Source: Bacteroidales bacterium
GTDB taxonomy: Bacteria > Bacteroidota > Bacteroidia > Bacteroidales > UBA7960
Direction of reading: 5' to 3'
NCBI GenBank assembly: GCA_003560215.1
Contig: PWIY01000339.1
Span: 1 to 7,898, forward strand
DNA: 7,898 nt
The notes beneath the pieces were generated by a model. That model did not search any database. It was given only the letters and a program-made list of their open reading frames with translations, and was not told the DNA's origin. Each line of letters starts with the position of its first letter. Position 1 is the stretch's first letter. The translations under genes and the position numbers were made by a program. Shown piece by piece: positions 1 to 5,436 of the stretch.

Positions 1-2127
1 ACCAACACGGGGGCTGTGGCAGTAGACACGGGGATTTTTACCGGACGGTCGCCCAAAGACAAATACATCGTGCGGGAAGGGTCCTCCCAGGACAATATAT
101 GGTGGGCCGACGGTAAAAACCGTTCTGACAACAAACCAGTTTCAGAAGAAGTGTGGGACTCCCTGAAAAATACCACCCTGAAGCAGTTTCATGGGAAAAA
201 GCTGTATGTGATGGATGCATTTTGCGGTGCCAATGAGAACACCCGGATCAAAATTCGCGTGATCACAGAAGTTGCCTGGATGGCCCACTTTGTCAAAAAT
301 ATGTTCATCCGCCCTTCGGACGAAGAACTGGAAAACTTTGAACCGGATTTTGTGATGCTAAATGCCTGTAAAACGGTCAATGAGAAATGGGTGGAACAGG
401 ACCTGAACTCTGATGTTTATGTGGCTTTTAACCTGAAAGAAAGAAAAGCCGTTGTGGGGGGCACATGGTATGGCGGAGAAATCAAGAAAGGTTTCTTTTC
501 CATGATGAACTATTACCTGCCGCTCCGGGGAATTGCTTCCATGCACTGTTCGGCCAACATGGGAAAAAATGGTGACACTGCAATATTTTTTGGTCTTTCA
601 GGCACCGGTAAAACCACACTTTCGGCCGACCCGGACAGGTACCTGATTGGTGACGATGAGCATGGATGGGATGATGATGGCATATTCAATTTTGAGGGTG
701 GATGCTACGCCAAGTGCATCAACCTGAGCAAGGAAAAAGAACCTGATATTTATAATGCCATCCGTCGTAACGCCCTGCTGGAAAACGTAGTGTATGACGA
801 GAAAACCGGCGAAATTGACTTTTCTGACACCAGCAAGACAGAAAACACCAGGGTTTCATATCCCCTCTATCACATTAAAAATATTGTCAAGCCTGTTTCC
901 AAGGGACCCCACCCGAAGAAGGTGATCTTTCTCACAGCAGATGCCTTCGGAATTCTGCCGCCTGTTTCACGCCTGAACCGCGATCAGGCCATGTACTATT
1001 TCCTGAGCGGATATACTGCCAAGCTGGCGGGCACCGAACGGGGCGTCAAAGAACCACTGCCAACCTTTTCTTCGGCCTTCGGTGCTGCTTTCCTGCTGCA
1101 CCACCCTACTGTTTATGCCCAGGAACTGGCAAAGAAGATGAAGGAGCACGGTGCGACCGCTTACCTGGTCAACACGGGATGGATCGGAGGACCCTACGGC
1201 ATCGGGCAACGCATTGACATTGACAGCACCCGAAGCATCATCCGTTCAATCCTGGACGGCTCCCTGGATCGCGCCGAAGTAGAGGAGCTTGCACCATTCG
1301 GGCTGATGATCCCGAAGGAGGTCAGAGGGGTCGACAGCGGCATCCTGAACCCCAAAAACACGTGGAAATATGAAACGGCCTATATGAAACAGGCCGATGA
1401 ACTGGCCCAGAAATTCATTGAAAACTTTAACAATTTTACCGATACAGAAGAAGGTCAGCGACTTGTGGCTGCAGGACCGCAGAACAAGTTTATGAAGCAG
1501 TATTACCGGTACTATGAAAAGAAAATTGACCGGCTCGAGAAAAAACATGCGGCTGAAATTAACCGCCTGAAAGACCAGATCTATATCCTTCAGAATTCAT
1601 TCAATGAATACATTTCATTCAACTCCATCAACACCGACTATAAAAAAAGGAAACTCAGAAGACATGTACCCGTGGTTTCCTTCTTTGATACCCAAACCCA
1701 GAAACAGCTGGAGCAATGCAACCAGCAAGTGAGCCGCCTGATGGATTCAGTGGGTTTCGAATTTTTCTCCAACAAGGAAAAACAGGATGGACTGAACGAA
1801 CACATGACAAAATCCCGTGACGACCTGAGTCTTTATGAAGTTTATGAGCGCATAGACGACATCGCCAGATGCATCAACGGCCAAAAATGCTCCAATGAGC
1901 AACTTGAGAAGACAAGCCGGGATTTACTGAATATTACAAGGGATGTCCCGGGTTTCCTGATCAAGGCAGGCTCTTTGCTGGTAGTGAAACTTCCCGGTGA
2001 AGACGGCAAACAACAAAACAATGTCCGGGCCGTTAAATTATCAGTATCGGGGCTGATCCATATCGACAAGAACCCCGGTCTGCTCCAGCAACCTGAGCAG
2101 CTGATGCAGGAGATCAACCACTTCTAG
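1..2127 (+). CDS. pckA: ATP-dependent phosphoenolpyruvate carboxykinase, 5'-truncated by the window, with a long C-terminal extension
   Basis: Catalyses oxaloacetate + ATP to phosphoenolpyruvate + CO2 + ADP in the cytoplasm; in anaerobic Bacteroidota it may run in the carboxylating direction. The frame is open from base 1. By comparison with E. coli PckA about 50 N-terminal residues lie outside the window, so the GTG at 16 is an internal Val, not a start. Numbering from that codon: substrate-binding TGRSPKDKY (R11), Y152, metal ligands K158, H177 and D214, P-loop GLSGTGKT (193-200, K199), DDEHGWDD (213-220), and R279 in KTENTRVSYP. All expected active-site residues are present, so the core should be active. 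The core ends at VAAGPQ (residue 489), where the E. coli enzyme (540 aa) stops with VAAGPKL. Here the frame continues for 214 more residues to the TAG at 2125. That extension is unusual for the family and is described separately. A hairpin terminator follows. The promoter is off the window. Confidence 0.96.
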   Translation, partial: TNTGAVAVDTGIFTGRSPKDKYIVREGSSQDNIWWADGKNRSDNKPVSEEVWDSLKNTTLKQFHGKKLYVMDAFCGANENTRIKIRVITEVAWMAHFVKNMFIRPSDEELENFEPDFVMLNACKTVNEKWVEQDLNSDVYVAFNLKERKAVVGGTWYGGEIKKGFFSMMNYYLPLRGIASMHCSANMGKNGDTAIFFGLSGTGKTTLSADPDRYLIGDDEHGWDDDGIFNFEGGCYAKCINLSKEKEPDIYNAIRRNALLENVVYDEKTGEIDFSDTSKTENTRVSYPLYHIKNIVKPVSKGPHPKKVIFLTADAFGILPPVSRLNRDQAMYYFLSGYTAKLAGTERGVKEPLPTFSSAFGAAFLLHHPTVYAQELAKKMKEHGATAYLVNTGWIGGPYGIGQRIDIDSTRSIIRSILDGSLDRAEVEELAPFGLMIPKEVRGVDSGILNPKNTWKYETAYMKQADELAQKFIENFNNFTDTEEGQRLVAAGPQNKFMKQYYRYYEKKIDRLEKKHAAEINRLKDQIYILQNSFNEYISFNSINTDYKKRKLRRHVPVVSFFDTQTQKQLEQCNQQVSRLMDSVGFEFFSNKEKQDGLNEHMTKSRDDLSLYEVYERIDDIARCINGQKCSNEQLEKTSRDLLNITRDVPGFLIKAGSLLVVKLPGEDGKQQNNVRAVKLSVSGLIHIDKNPGLLQQPEQLMQEINHF
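1483..2124 (+). other. Unrecognised C-terminal extension of PEP carboxykinase (about 214 aa, coiled coil plus small C-terminal region)
   Basis: In frame with pckA and directly after the canonical C terminus. Three parts are visible, numbered from codon 16. Residues about 495-530 form a charged amphipathic helix with 3-4 spacing of I504, L507, I515, L518, I522, L525 and F529, a probable coiled coil. A basic patch, DYKKRKLRRH (541-550), leads into a second helical, Gln/Lys/Asp-rich stretch (560-640) with two Cys (C619, C625). The end (645-690) is richer in beta-type residues (FLIKAGSLLVVKLPG, then AVKLSVSGLIHI). I do not recognise a family. It could mediate oligomerisation, membrane or partner binding, or regulation; none of this is shown by sequence. 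An in-frame ATG at 1492 (M493) could be the relic or actual start of a formerly separate gene, but there is no stop codon before it. Confidence 0.75.
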
Positions 2128-2142
2128 TGCATATTCTGACAC

Positions 2143-2215
2143 AACCGGCAGCTATCCCGTTTGACCTTAACCTCTCTACTTGCACAAATCACACAAACGG
2201 AGGCTGCCGGTTTTT
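2143..2215 (+). terminator. Intrinsic terminator downstream of pckA
   Basis: AACCGGCAGC (2143-2152) pairs perfectly with GCTGCCGGTT (2203-2212). An inner stem CCGTTTG (2157-2163) pairs with CAAACGG (2194-2200), separated from the outer stem by a small asymmetric bulge. The loop is about 30 nt. T residues run through 2211-2215 after the stem. It begins 16 nt past the pckA stop and separates pckA from the cold-shock gene. Confidence 0.8.
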
Positions 2216-2282
2216 CCACACCCCCAACCACCCGTTCAGTCATAAATTTTTACTGTTTGCGGGGAATTTTTTAATAAAACAC

Positions 2283-2312
2283 TTGTGAATGGACAAAAAA
2301 ATCGTACATTTG
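2283..2312 (+). promoter_or_regulatory. Bacteroidota-type promoter of the cold-shock gene
   Basis: The -7 element TACATTTG (2305-2312) matches the Bacteroidota TAnnTTTG consensus exactly. A TTG (2283-2285) lies 19 bp upstream as the -33 element. The inferred transcription start is near 2319, giving a leader of about 30 nt before the ATG at 2348, much shorter than the leader of E. coli cspA. The -7 element lies inside the reading frame that would be produced by an upstream GTG at 2285, which argues against that start. Confidence 0.7.
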
Positions 2313-2321
2313 GTTTGTCCA
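2290..2321. repeat. 8-bp inverted repeat spanning the cold-shock promoter (candidate operator)
   Basis: TGGACAAA (2290-2297) and TTTGTCCA (2314-2321) are perfect inverted copies with a 16-nt spacer. The -7 element lies in the spacer and the right arm ends at the predicted transcription start. The placement fits an operator for a dimeric regulator, but no regulator is visible nearby and chance is possible. Confidence 0.4.
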
Positions 2322-2347
2322 CCATTTTATTACTAAATCAGTTTGTT

Positions 2348-2542
2348 ATGGAAACCGGTACAATCAAGTTTTTTAATGAGAAGAAGGGGTATGGGTTCAT
2401 CGTAGATGACAAAACGGAGAAGGATGTTTTTGTTCACCACACCGGCTTGCTTGATCCTGTCACCAACAATGACAGGGTAACTTTTGAAATCTCTGAAGAT
2501 GAAAGGGGAAAAAAAGCAATCAATGTAAAGAAAGGCGAATAA
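2348..2542 (+). CDS. Cold-shock domain protein (CspA family), 64 aa
   Basis: A single-domain nucleic-acid-binding OB-fold protein that binds single-stranded RNA/DNA and probably acts as an RNA chaperone in the cytoplasm. The start METGTIKFFNEKKGYGFI is the classic family N terminus. RNP1-like KGYGFIV sits at residues 13-19 and RNP2-like DVFVHHTGL at 26-34. Length (64 aa) is normal for bacterial Csps. The ATG at 2348 is chosen over an in-frame GTG at 2285 because the family always begins close to this Met and because the promoter -7 element lies between the two. The gene is monocistronic by appearance, with its own promoter and a strong terminator 24 nt after the stop. Whether it is cold-induced cannot be told from sequence; many Bacteroidota Csps are constitutive. 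Confidence 0.95.
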   Translation: METGTIKFFNEKKGYGFIVDDKTEKDVFVHHTGLLDPVTNNDRVTFEISEDERGKKAINVKKGE

Positions 2543-2565
2543 CCTGCCTGTCTTTATGCTGCTTG

Positions 2566-2597
2566 AGCTCCGTAAGGCAATACGGGGCTTTTTTTTT
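2566..2597 (+). terminator. Intrinsic terminator after the cold-shock gene
   Basis: AGCTCCGTA (2566-2574) pairs with TACGGGGCT (2581-2589), 9 bp with one G-T wobble, around a 6-nt loop AGGCAA. An uninterrupted run of T spans 2589-2597. This is a textbook rho-independent terminator. It lies only 33 nt before the next start codon, so some read-through into the kinase/deaminase pair is possible. Confidence 0.88.
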
Positions 2598-2629
2598 GAA
2601 AAACCATTACTTTTACACAAAAAACACGC

Positions 2630-3217
2630 ATGGTCATTGTCGGCATAACGGGAACGCTGGGAGCGGGAAAAGGAACAGTTGTTGAATACCTGGTCAGAGA
2701 GAAACAGTTCGCCCATTTTTCTGTACGTGAATATTTAAAGGAAGAGCTGGAAAAGCGGGCGATGCCCGTTAACAGAGATACCCTGACAGCCATCGCCAAC
2801 TCAATCAGATCAAAATACGGTGCATCCTTCATTGCCGAAGCACTGATAAAAAGAGCGAAGGAACGGGGAAATGATTGTGTGATCGAAAGTATCCGGACTC
2901 CCGGGGAAGTGGAGGCCCTGCGCAGGGAAGAGGCATTTTTCCTGCTCGCCGTTGATGCGGATCCCCGAATCAGGTATAAACGGATCCGGTTCAGGAATTC
3001 GGAGACCGACCGGGTAACCTACCAGACATTCATCAGGAATGAGGAACGGGAAATGCATACCAGCGACCCGAATAAGCAAAATCTGGCAGCCTTCATTGAT
3101 GCTGCCGATTATGTAATCAGAAATGACGGCAACCTTGGAGATCTTCACAATAGTACCGAGATCTTTCTCAAACGAATCGGTCAAAAGAAAACCAAAAAAC
3201 CAGCCAGTAAATCATGA
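2630..3217 (+). CDS. P-loop nucleotide-kinase-like protein (AAA / dephospho-CoA kinase-like, UPF0200-like)
   Basis: A 195-aa cytoplasmic P-loop NTPase. The N terminus MVIVGITGTLGAGKGT carries an NMP-kinase-style Walker A (G8 to T16, K14). The rest follows the small-kinase plan: a VIESIRTPGEVEALR segment (84-98) resembling the GIRSxxEVE stretch of UPF0200 proteins, an Arg-rich lid-like stretch (RIRYKRIRFRNSETDR, 113-128), and an ADYVIRNDGNLGDLH tail (159-173) typical of UPF0200/dephospho-CoA-kinase-like proteins. It ends in a Lys-rich tail. The substrate is not known. The stop overlaps the start of the dCMP-deaminase-family gene by ATGA, so the two are translationally coupled, which favours a deoxynucleotide or nucleotide-sensing role (inference). 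True CoaE is less likely because of the divergent motifs and this pairing. No convincing promoter is visible in the 32 nt after the upstream terminator. Confidence 0.85.
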   Translation: MVIVGITGTLGAGKGTVVEYLVREKQFAHFSVREYLKEELEKRAMPVNRDTLTAIANSIRSKYGASFIAEALIKRAKERGNDCVIESIRTPGEVEALRREEAFFLLAVDADPRIRYKRIRFRNSETDRVTYQTFIRNEEREMHTSDPNKQNLAAFIDAADYVIRNDGNLGDLHNSTEIFLKRIGQKKTKKPASKS

Positions 3218-3705
3218 CAACCAGCAAATACCAAAGACCTTCATGGGATCAATATTTCATGGAGATCGCCCATACTGTAAGCAAACGGGCAACCTGCGAC
3301 AGGGGCCGCAGCGGATGTGTCATTGCCCGGGGAAGGCAAATTCTGGTCACCGGTTACGTGGGATCCCCCACCGGCCTCCCCCACTGCGATGATGCGGGTC
3401 ATCAAATGAAAAAACTTCAGCACGAAGATGGCCGCATCACCATGCATTGTATGCGGACCGTCCACGCCGAGCAAAATGCCATATCCCAGGCGGCTAAACT
3501 GGGCATCAGCATCGAAGGGGCCACTCTCTATTGCAGGATGACCCCATGCAGGGTCTGTGCCATGCTTATCATCAACTGCGGGATCCGCCGGGTGGTCTGC
3601 GAAAAAAAATACCACGCCGGCTCTGAATCGGAACAATTGTTCGCTGAAGCCGGCGTGGCACTGGAATATTTTGCAGATGAGGTACTGCAGTATAAAGATC
3701 AGTAA
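3214..3705 (+). CDS. Deoxycytidylate (dCMP) deaminase family protein
   Basis: A 163-aa zinc-dependent cytidine-deaminase-fold enzyme. The probable reaction is dCMP + H2O to dUMP + NH3, supplying thymidylate synthesis. Visible signature: catalytic TVHAEQNA (Zn ligand H84, proton shuttle E86) and TPCRVC (Zn ligands C112 and C115). The N-terminal QRPSWDQYFMEIAH, the SGCVIARGRQILVTGYVGSP strand region and the Cys/His-rich segment LPHCDDAGH...HCMRTVH are typical of dCMP deaminases rather than CDA or TadA. The start ATG at 3214 overlaps the TGA of the kinase-like gene (ATGA), giving translational coupling. The gene converges on the asparaginase gene with only 6 nt between stop codons. Its 3' coding region (3602-3658) doubles as a terminator for the opposite strand. 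A ComEB-like assignment is possible and describes the same enzyme family. Confidence 0.93.
   Translation: MTTSKYQRPSWDQYFMEIAHTVSKRATCDRGRSGCVIARGRQILVTGYVGSPTGLPHCDDAGHQMKKLQHEDGRITMHCMRTVHAEQNAISQAAKLGISIEGATLYCRMTPCRVCAMLIINCGIRRVVCEKKYHAGSESEQLFAEAGVALEYFADEVLQYKDQ
3602..3658 (-). terminator. Intrinsic terminator for the recQ-ompH-asparaginase unit, embedded in the deaminase coding sequence
   Basis: CCACGCCGGCT (3612-3622) and AGCCGGCGTGG (3648-3658) form a perfect 11-bp GC-rich inverted repeat with a 25-nt loop that itself contains the palindrome GAACAATTGTTC (3631-3642). On the minus strand the stem is followed by TATTTTTTTT (complement of 3602-3611). Read on the minus strand this is a complete rho-independent terminator starting 54 nt past the asparaginase stop. 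On the plus strand it has no T-tract and simply encodes part of the deaminase. Confidence 0.8.
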
Positions 3706-3711
3706 CAGGGA

Positions 3712-4710
3712 TTATTCGTCGTCACCGAATATTTTCACCACACGCTCCCCGTCCGAACGTGTATAACCGCGAAACATTCCCGAGGTATTGAATGGCATGC
3801 TTACGTTTCCGTCTTTATCTACGGCAATCAGCCCGCCATTTACCCCAAGATCACGGAGGGTGCCGTGAATAATGCTGCCGGTGGCCTCTTCAAGTTCAGC
3901 ACCTTTGTATCTCATCTGTGCAGAAACGTCATATGCCACGGCATATTTGATAAAATATTCACCATGTCCGGTGGCTGAAACGGCACAGCTGCTGTTTTCA
4001 GCGTAGGTCCCGGCCCCGATAATCGGGCTGTCCCCAACACGGTTGTATCGCTTGGCAGTCATTCCTCCCGTGGATGTAGCTGCTGCAAGGTTGCCGTTTT
4101 TATCAAGGGCAACGGCACCAACCGTACCCATCATGTCGGCAGCATCGATGTAACCGGTTTCATCCATCTGACGAAGCCGTTCCTGCAGCTGATCGTAGCG
4201 ATACTGATCAAAAAAGTAGGATGGATCAACGATCTCAGCACCATGTTCCATGGCAAAACCTTCCGCTCCTCTTCCGGTCAGCAGCACATGGGGTGACAGA
4301 TCCATTACTTTCCGGGCCGTACTGATTGGATTGCGGATGTTGGTGACGCCTGCAATGGCACCAGCCGTCATCTGCTGCCCGCACATGATGGAGGCATCCA
4401 GCTCATTGCCACCTTCATGTGTAAAAACAGCACCTCTTCCTGCATTAAACTTCGGCGAGTCTTCCATGATCCGGACAGCAGCCTCCACTGCTTCAAGGCT
4501 GGAGCCACCGGCTTCAAGTATGGATTCCCCGGCATCAAGGGCTTCATTCAGTTTGGCATAAAAAGCCTCCTCCCTGTCTTCGGGCACCCGTTCACGATCC
4601 ACATTTCCGGCCCCGCCATGAATAACCAGGGTATAGTTTCCCTGTGCAAACAGCCCGGAAAAACTCACCAGGCAAACAAACATTAAAAATACAGTCAGTT
4701 TCTTCATCAT
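3712..4710 (-). CDS. Exported isoaspartyl peptidase / L-asparaginase (Ntn-hydrolase, type III asparaginase family)
   Basis: A 332-aa threonine hydrolase that cleaves beta-aspartyl (isoaspartyl) dipeptides and/or asparagine. The mature domain starts at YTLVIHGGAGN. The autocleavage site is the Gly-Thr in MMGTVGAVALD, making T196 the N-terminal nucleophile of the beta chain after self-processing. The substrate motif STGGMTAKRYNRVGDSPIIG (213-232) and TGHGE (247-251) are intact. Length matches EcAIII-type enzymes (about 320 aa) plus a signal peptide. The N terminus has MMKK, a hydrophobic stretch (about residues 5-20), then LFAQ, a typical Bacteroidota signal peptide probably cleaved near residue 22, so the enzyme should be periplasmic. 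There is no lipobox. The tandem ATGs (4710 and 4707) leave the exact start ambiguous by one residue. The gene begins 14 nt after the OmpH-like gene stops, indicating cotranscription. Plant- and E. coli-type relatives are cytosolic, so export is notable. Confidence 0.93.
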   Translation of the reverse strand: MMKKLTVFLMFVCLVSFSGLFAQGNYTLVIHGGAGNVDRERVPEDREEAFYAKLNEALDAGESILEAGGSSLEAVEAAVRIMEDSPKFNAGRGAVFTHEGGNELDASIMCGQQMTAGAIAGVTNIRNPISTARKVMDLSPHVLLTGRGAEGFAMEHGAEIVDPSYFFDQYRYDQLQERLRQMDETGYIDAADMMGTVGAVALDKNGNLAAATSTGGMTAKRYNRVGDSPIIGAGTYAENSSCAVSATGHGEYFIKYAVAYDVSAQMRYKGAELEEATGSIIHGTLRDLGVNGGLIAVDKDGNVSMPFNTSGMFRGYTRSDGERVVKIFGDDE

Positions 4711-4724
4711 TGTTTTAAAAGAAT

Positions 4725-5393
4725 TTATTGGGTTTGTGCATATTCATCGTTCAACTGATCGAGTACTTCCCCGGTCAGGTCATACGCCTGGTCTGCAAAC
4801 AGAATGCCGCCTCCGCGTGCATAACCCAGGATAAAATCATAGCCCTTGTCCCGGTTGTAACGCTCCAGGAAGTCACTGATCTTGTCCAGCAATTCCTCAT
4901 TCAGCTCTCTTTCCTTCCGGGCCAGCCGATCCATGTAAGTTTCGTTGAGCTGCATCAGATCCTGCTGGCGCTGCATCAACTCCTGCTCCATGAGCTGGGC
5001 CTCTTCCATCCCGACAGTTCCGGCCTGGATCTGCTGCTGAAAACGCTCTACATCATTCTGAAAAGTACGCTGACGCCTTTCCAGGTCACTTTCCAGTTGC
5101 CGCTGCTCAGCTTCAAATTCTTCGCGCATATCAATGGCCAGATTGTATTGCTCCATGAGAATTTCATTGTTCACATAGGCAATGGCATGCGTGGCATCAT
5201 CGATTTTTCTTTCAACAGCAGGCATTTCGGCAGCATCCCGTTCTTCCCCGACCGGGGCACCCATAAAATGGAGCCCATAGAGTACAACCAGGCCCAAAAA
5301 GAGGACCACATTGATAATCATTCCTTTGTTCATTCCGCCGGATGCAACACCCCTGTCAGGAACACCCTGTTCCATCTTCTCTTTTTTTTCCAT
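4725..5393 (-). CDS. OmpH/Skp-family periplasmic chaperone-like protein with an N-terminal membrane anchor
   Basis: A 222-aa protein. Residues 1-24 are charged, 25-43 are a single hydrophobic segment (MIINVVLFLGLVVLYGLHF), then a short linker. An OmpH/Skp-type domain begins at IAYVNNEILMEQY (71-83), runs through a long Glu/Gln-rich coiled coil (about 85-170), and ends with the family C terminus YNRDKGYDFILGYARGGGILFADQAYDLTGEVLDQLN (179-215). The family binds unfolded outer-membrane proteins in the periplasm. The segment lacks a clear signal-peptidase site, so this version is probably tethered to the inner membrane with the coiled coil outside (inference). An alternative start at M21 would make a shorter anchor. 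The gene lies 43 nt after recQ and 14 nt before the asparaginase gene, likely one operon. The codons after the start contain a run of eight A. Confidence 0.9.
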   Translation of the reverse strand: MEKKEKMEQGVPDRGVASGGMNKGMIINVVLFLGLVVLYGLHFMGAPVGEERDAAEMPAVERKIDDATHAIAYVNNEILMEQYNLAIDMREEFEAEQRQLESDLERRQRTFQNDVERFQQQIQAGTVGMEEAQLMEQELMQRQQDLMQLNETYMDRLARKERELNEELLDKISDFLERYNRDKGYDFILGYARGGGILFADQAYDLTGEVLDQLNDEYAQTQ

Positions 5394-5395
5394 GT

Positions 5396-5423
5396 TGATT
5401 TTTGGTTGTTAATTGTTGATTGT
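5396..5423 (-). repeat. Degenerate 7-nt tandem repeat in the leader of the OmpH-like gene
   Basis: Read on the minus strand, four consecutive heptamers precede the ATG: ACAATCA, ACAATTA, ACAACCA, AAAATCA, then AC-ATG. The repeat ends 2 nt before the start codon and fills most of the recQ-ompH spacer. This strand contains no G from the repeat to the ATG, so the mRNA leader should be unstructured, which suits SD-independent initiation. Confidence 0.6.
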
Positions 5424-5436
5424 AAGGATCTGACTC

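Noticed and set aside
2285..2347. Upstream GTG start adding 21 residues to the cold-shock protein
   Set aside because: The added residues are unlike any Csp N terminus, and the frame runs through a perfect TAnnTTTG promoter element. The ATG at 2348 gives the canonical 64-aa protein.
2608..2615. TACTTTTA as a promoter -7 element for the kinase/deaminase pair
   Set aside because: It differs from TAnnTTTG at the last base, has no TTG at the right distance upstream, and would leave only about 8 nt of leader. It is too weak to annotate.
3123..3392. Plus-strand overlapping frame across the kinase/deaminase junction
   Set aside because: It lies out of frame over two well-supported genes and its product has no family features.
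5383..5390. Run of eight A near the 5' end of the OmpH-like gene as a phase-variation tract
   Set aside because: The run is short and encodes ordinary Lys/Glu codons. An alternative in-frame Met lies downstream, and nothing else suggests switching.
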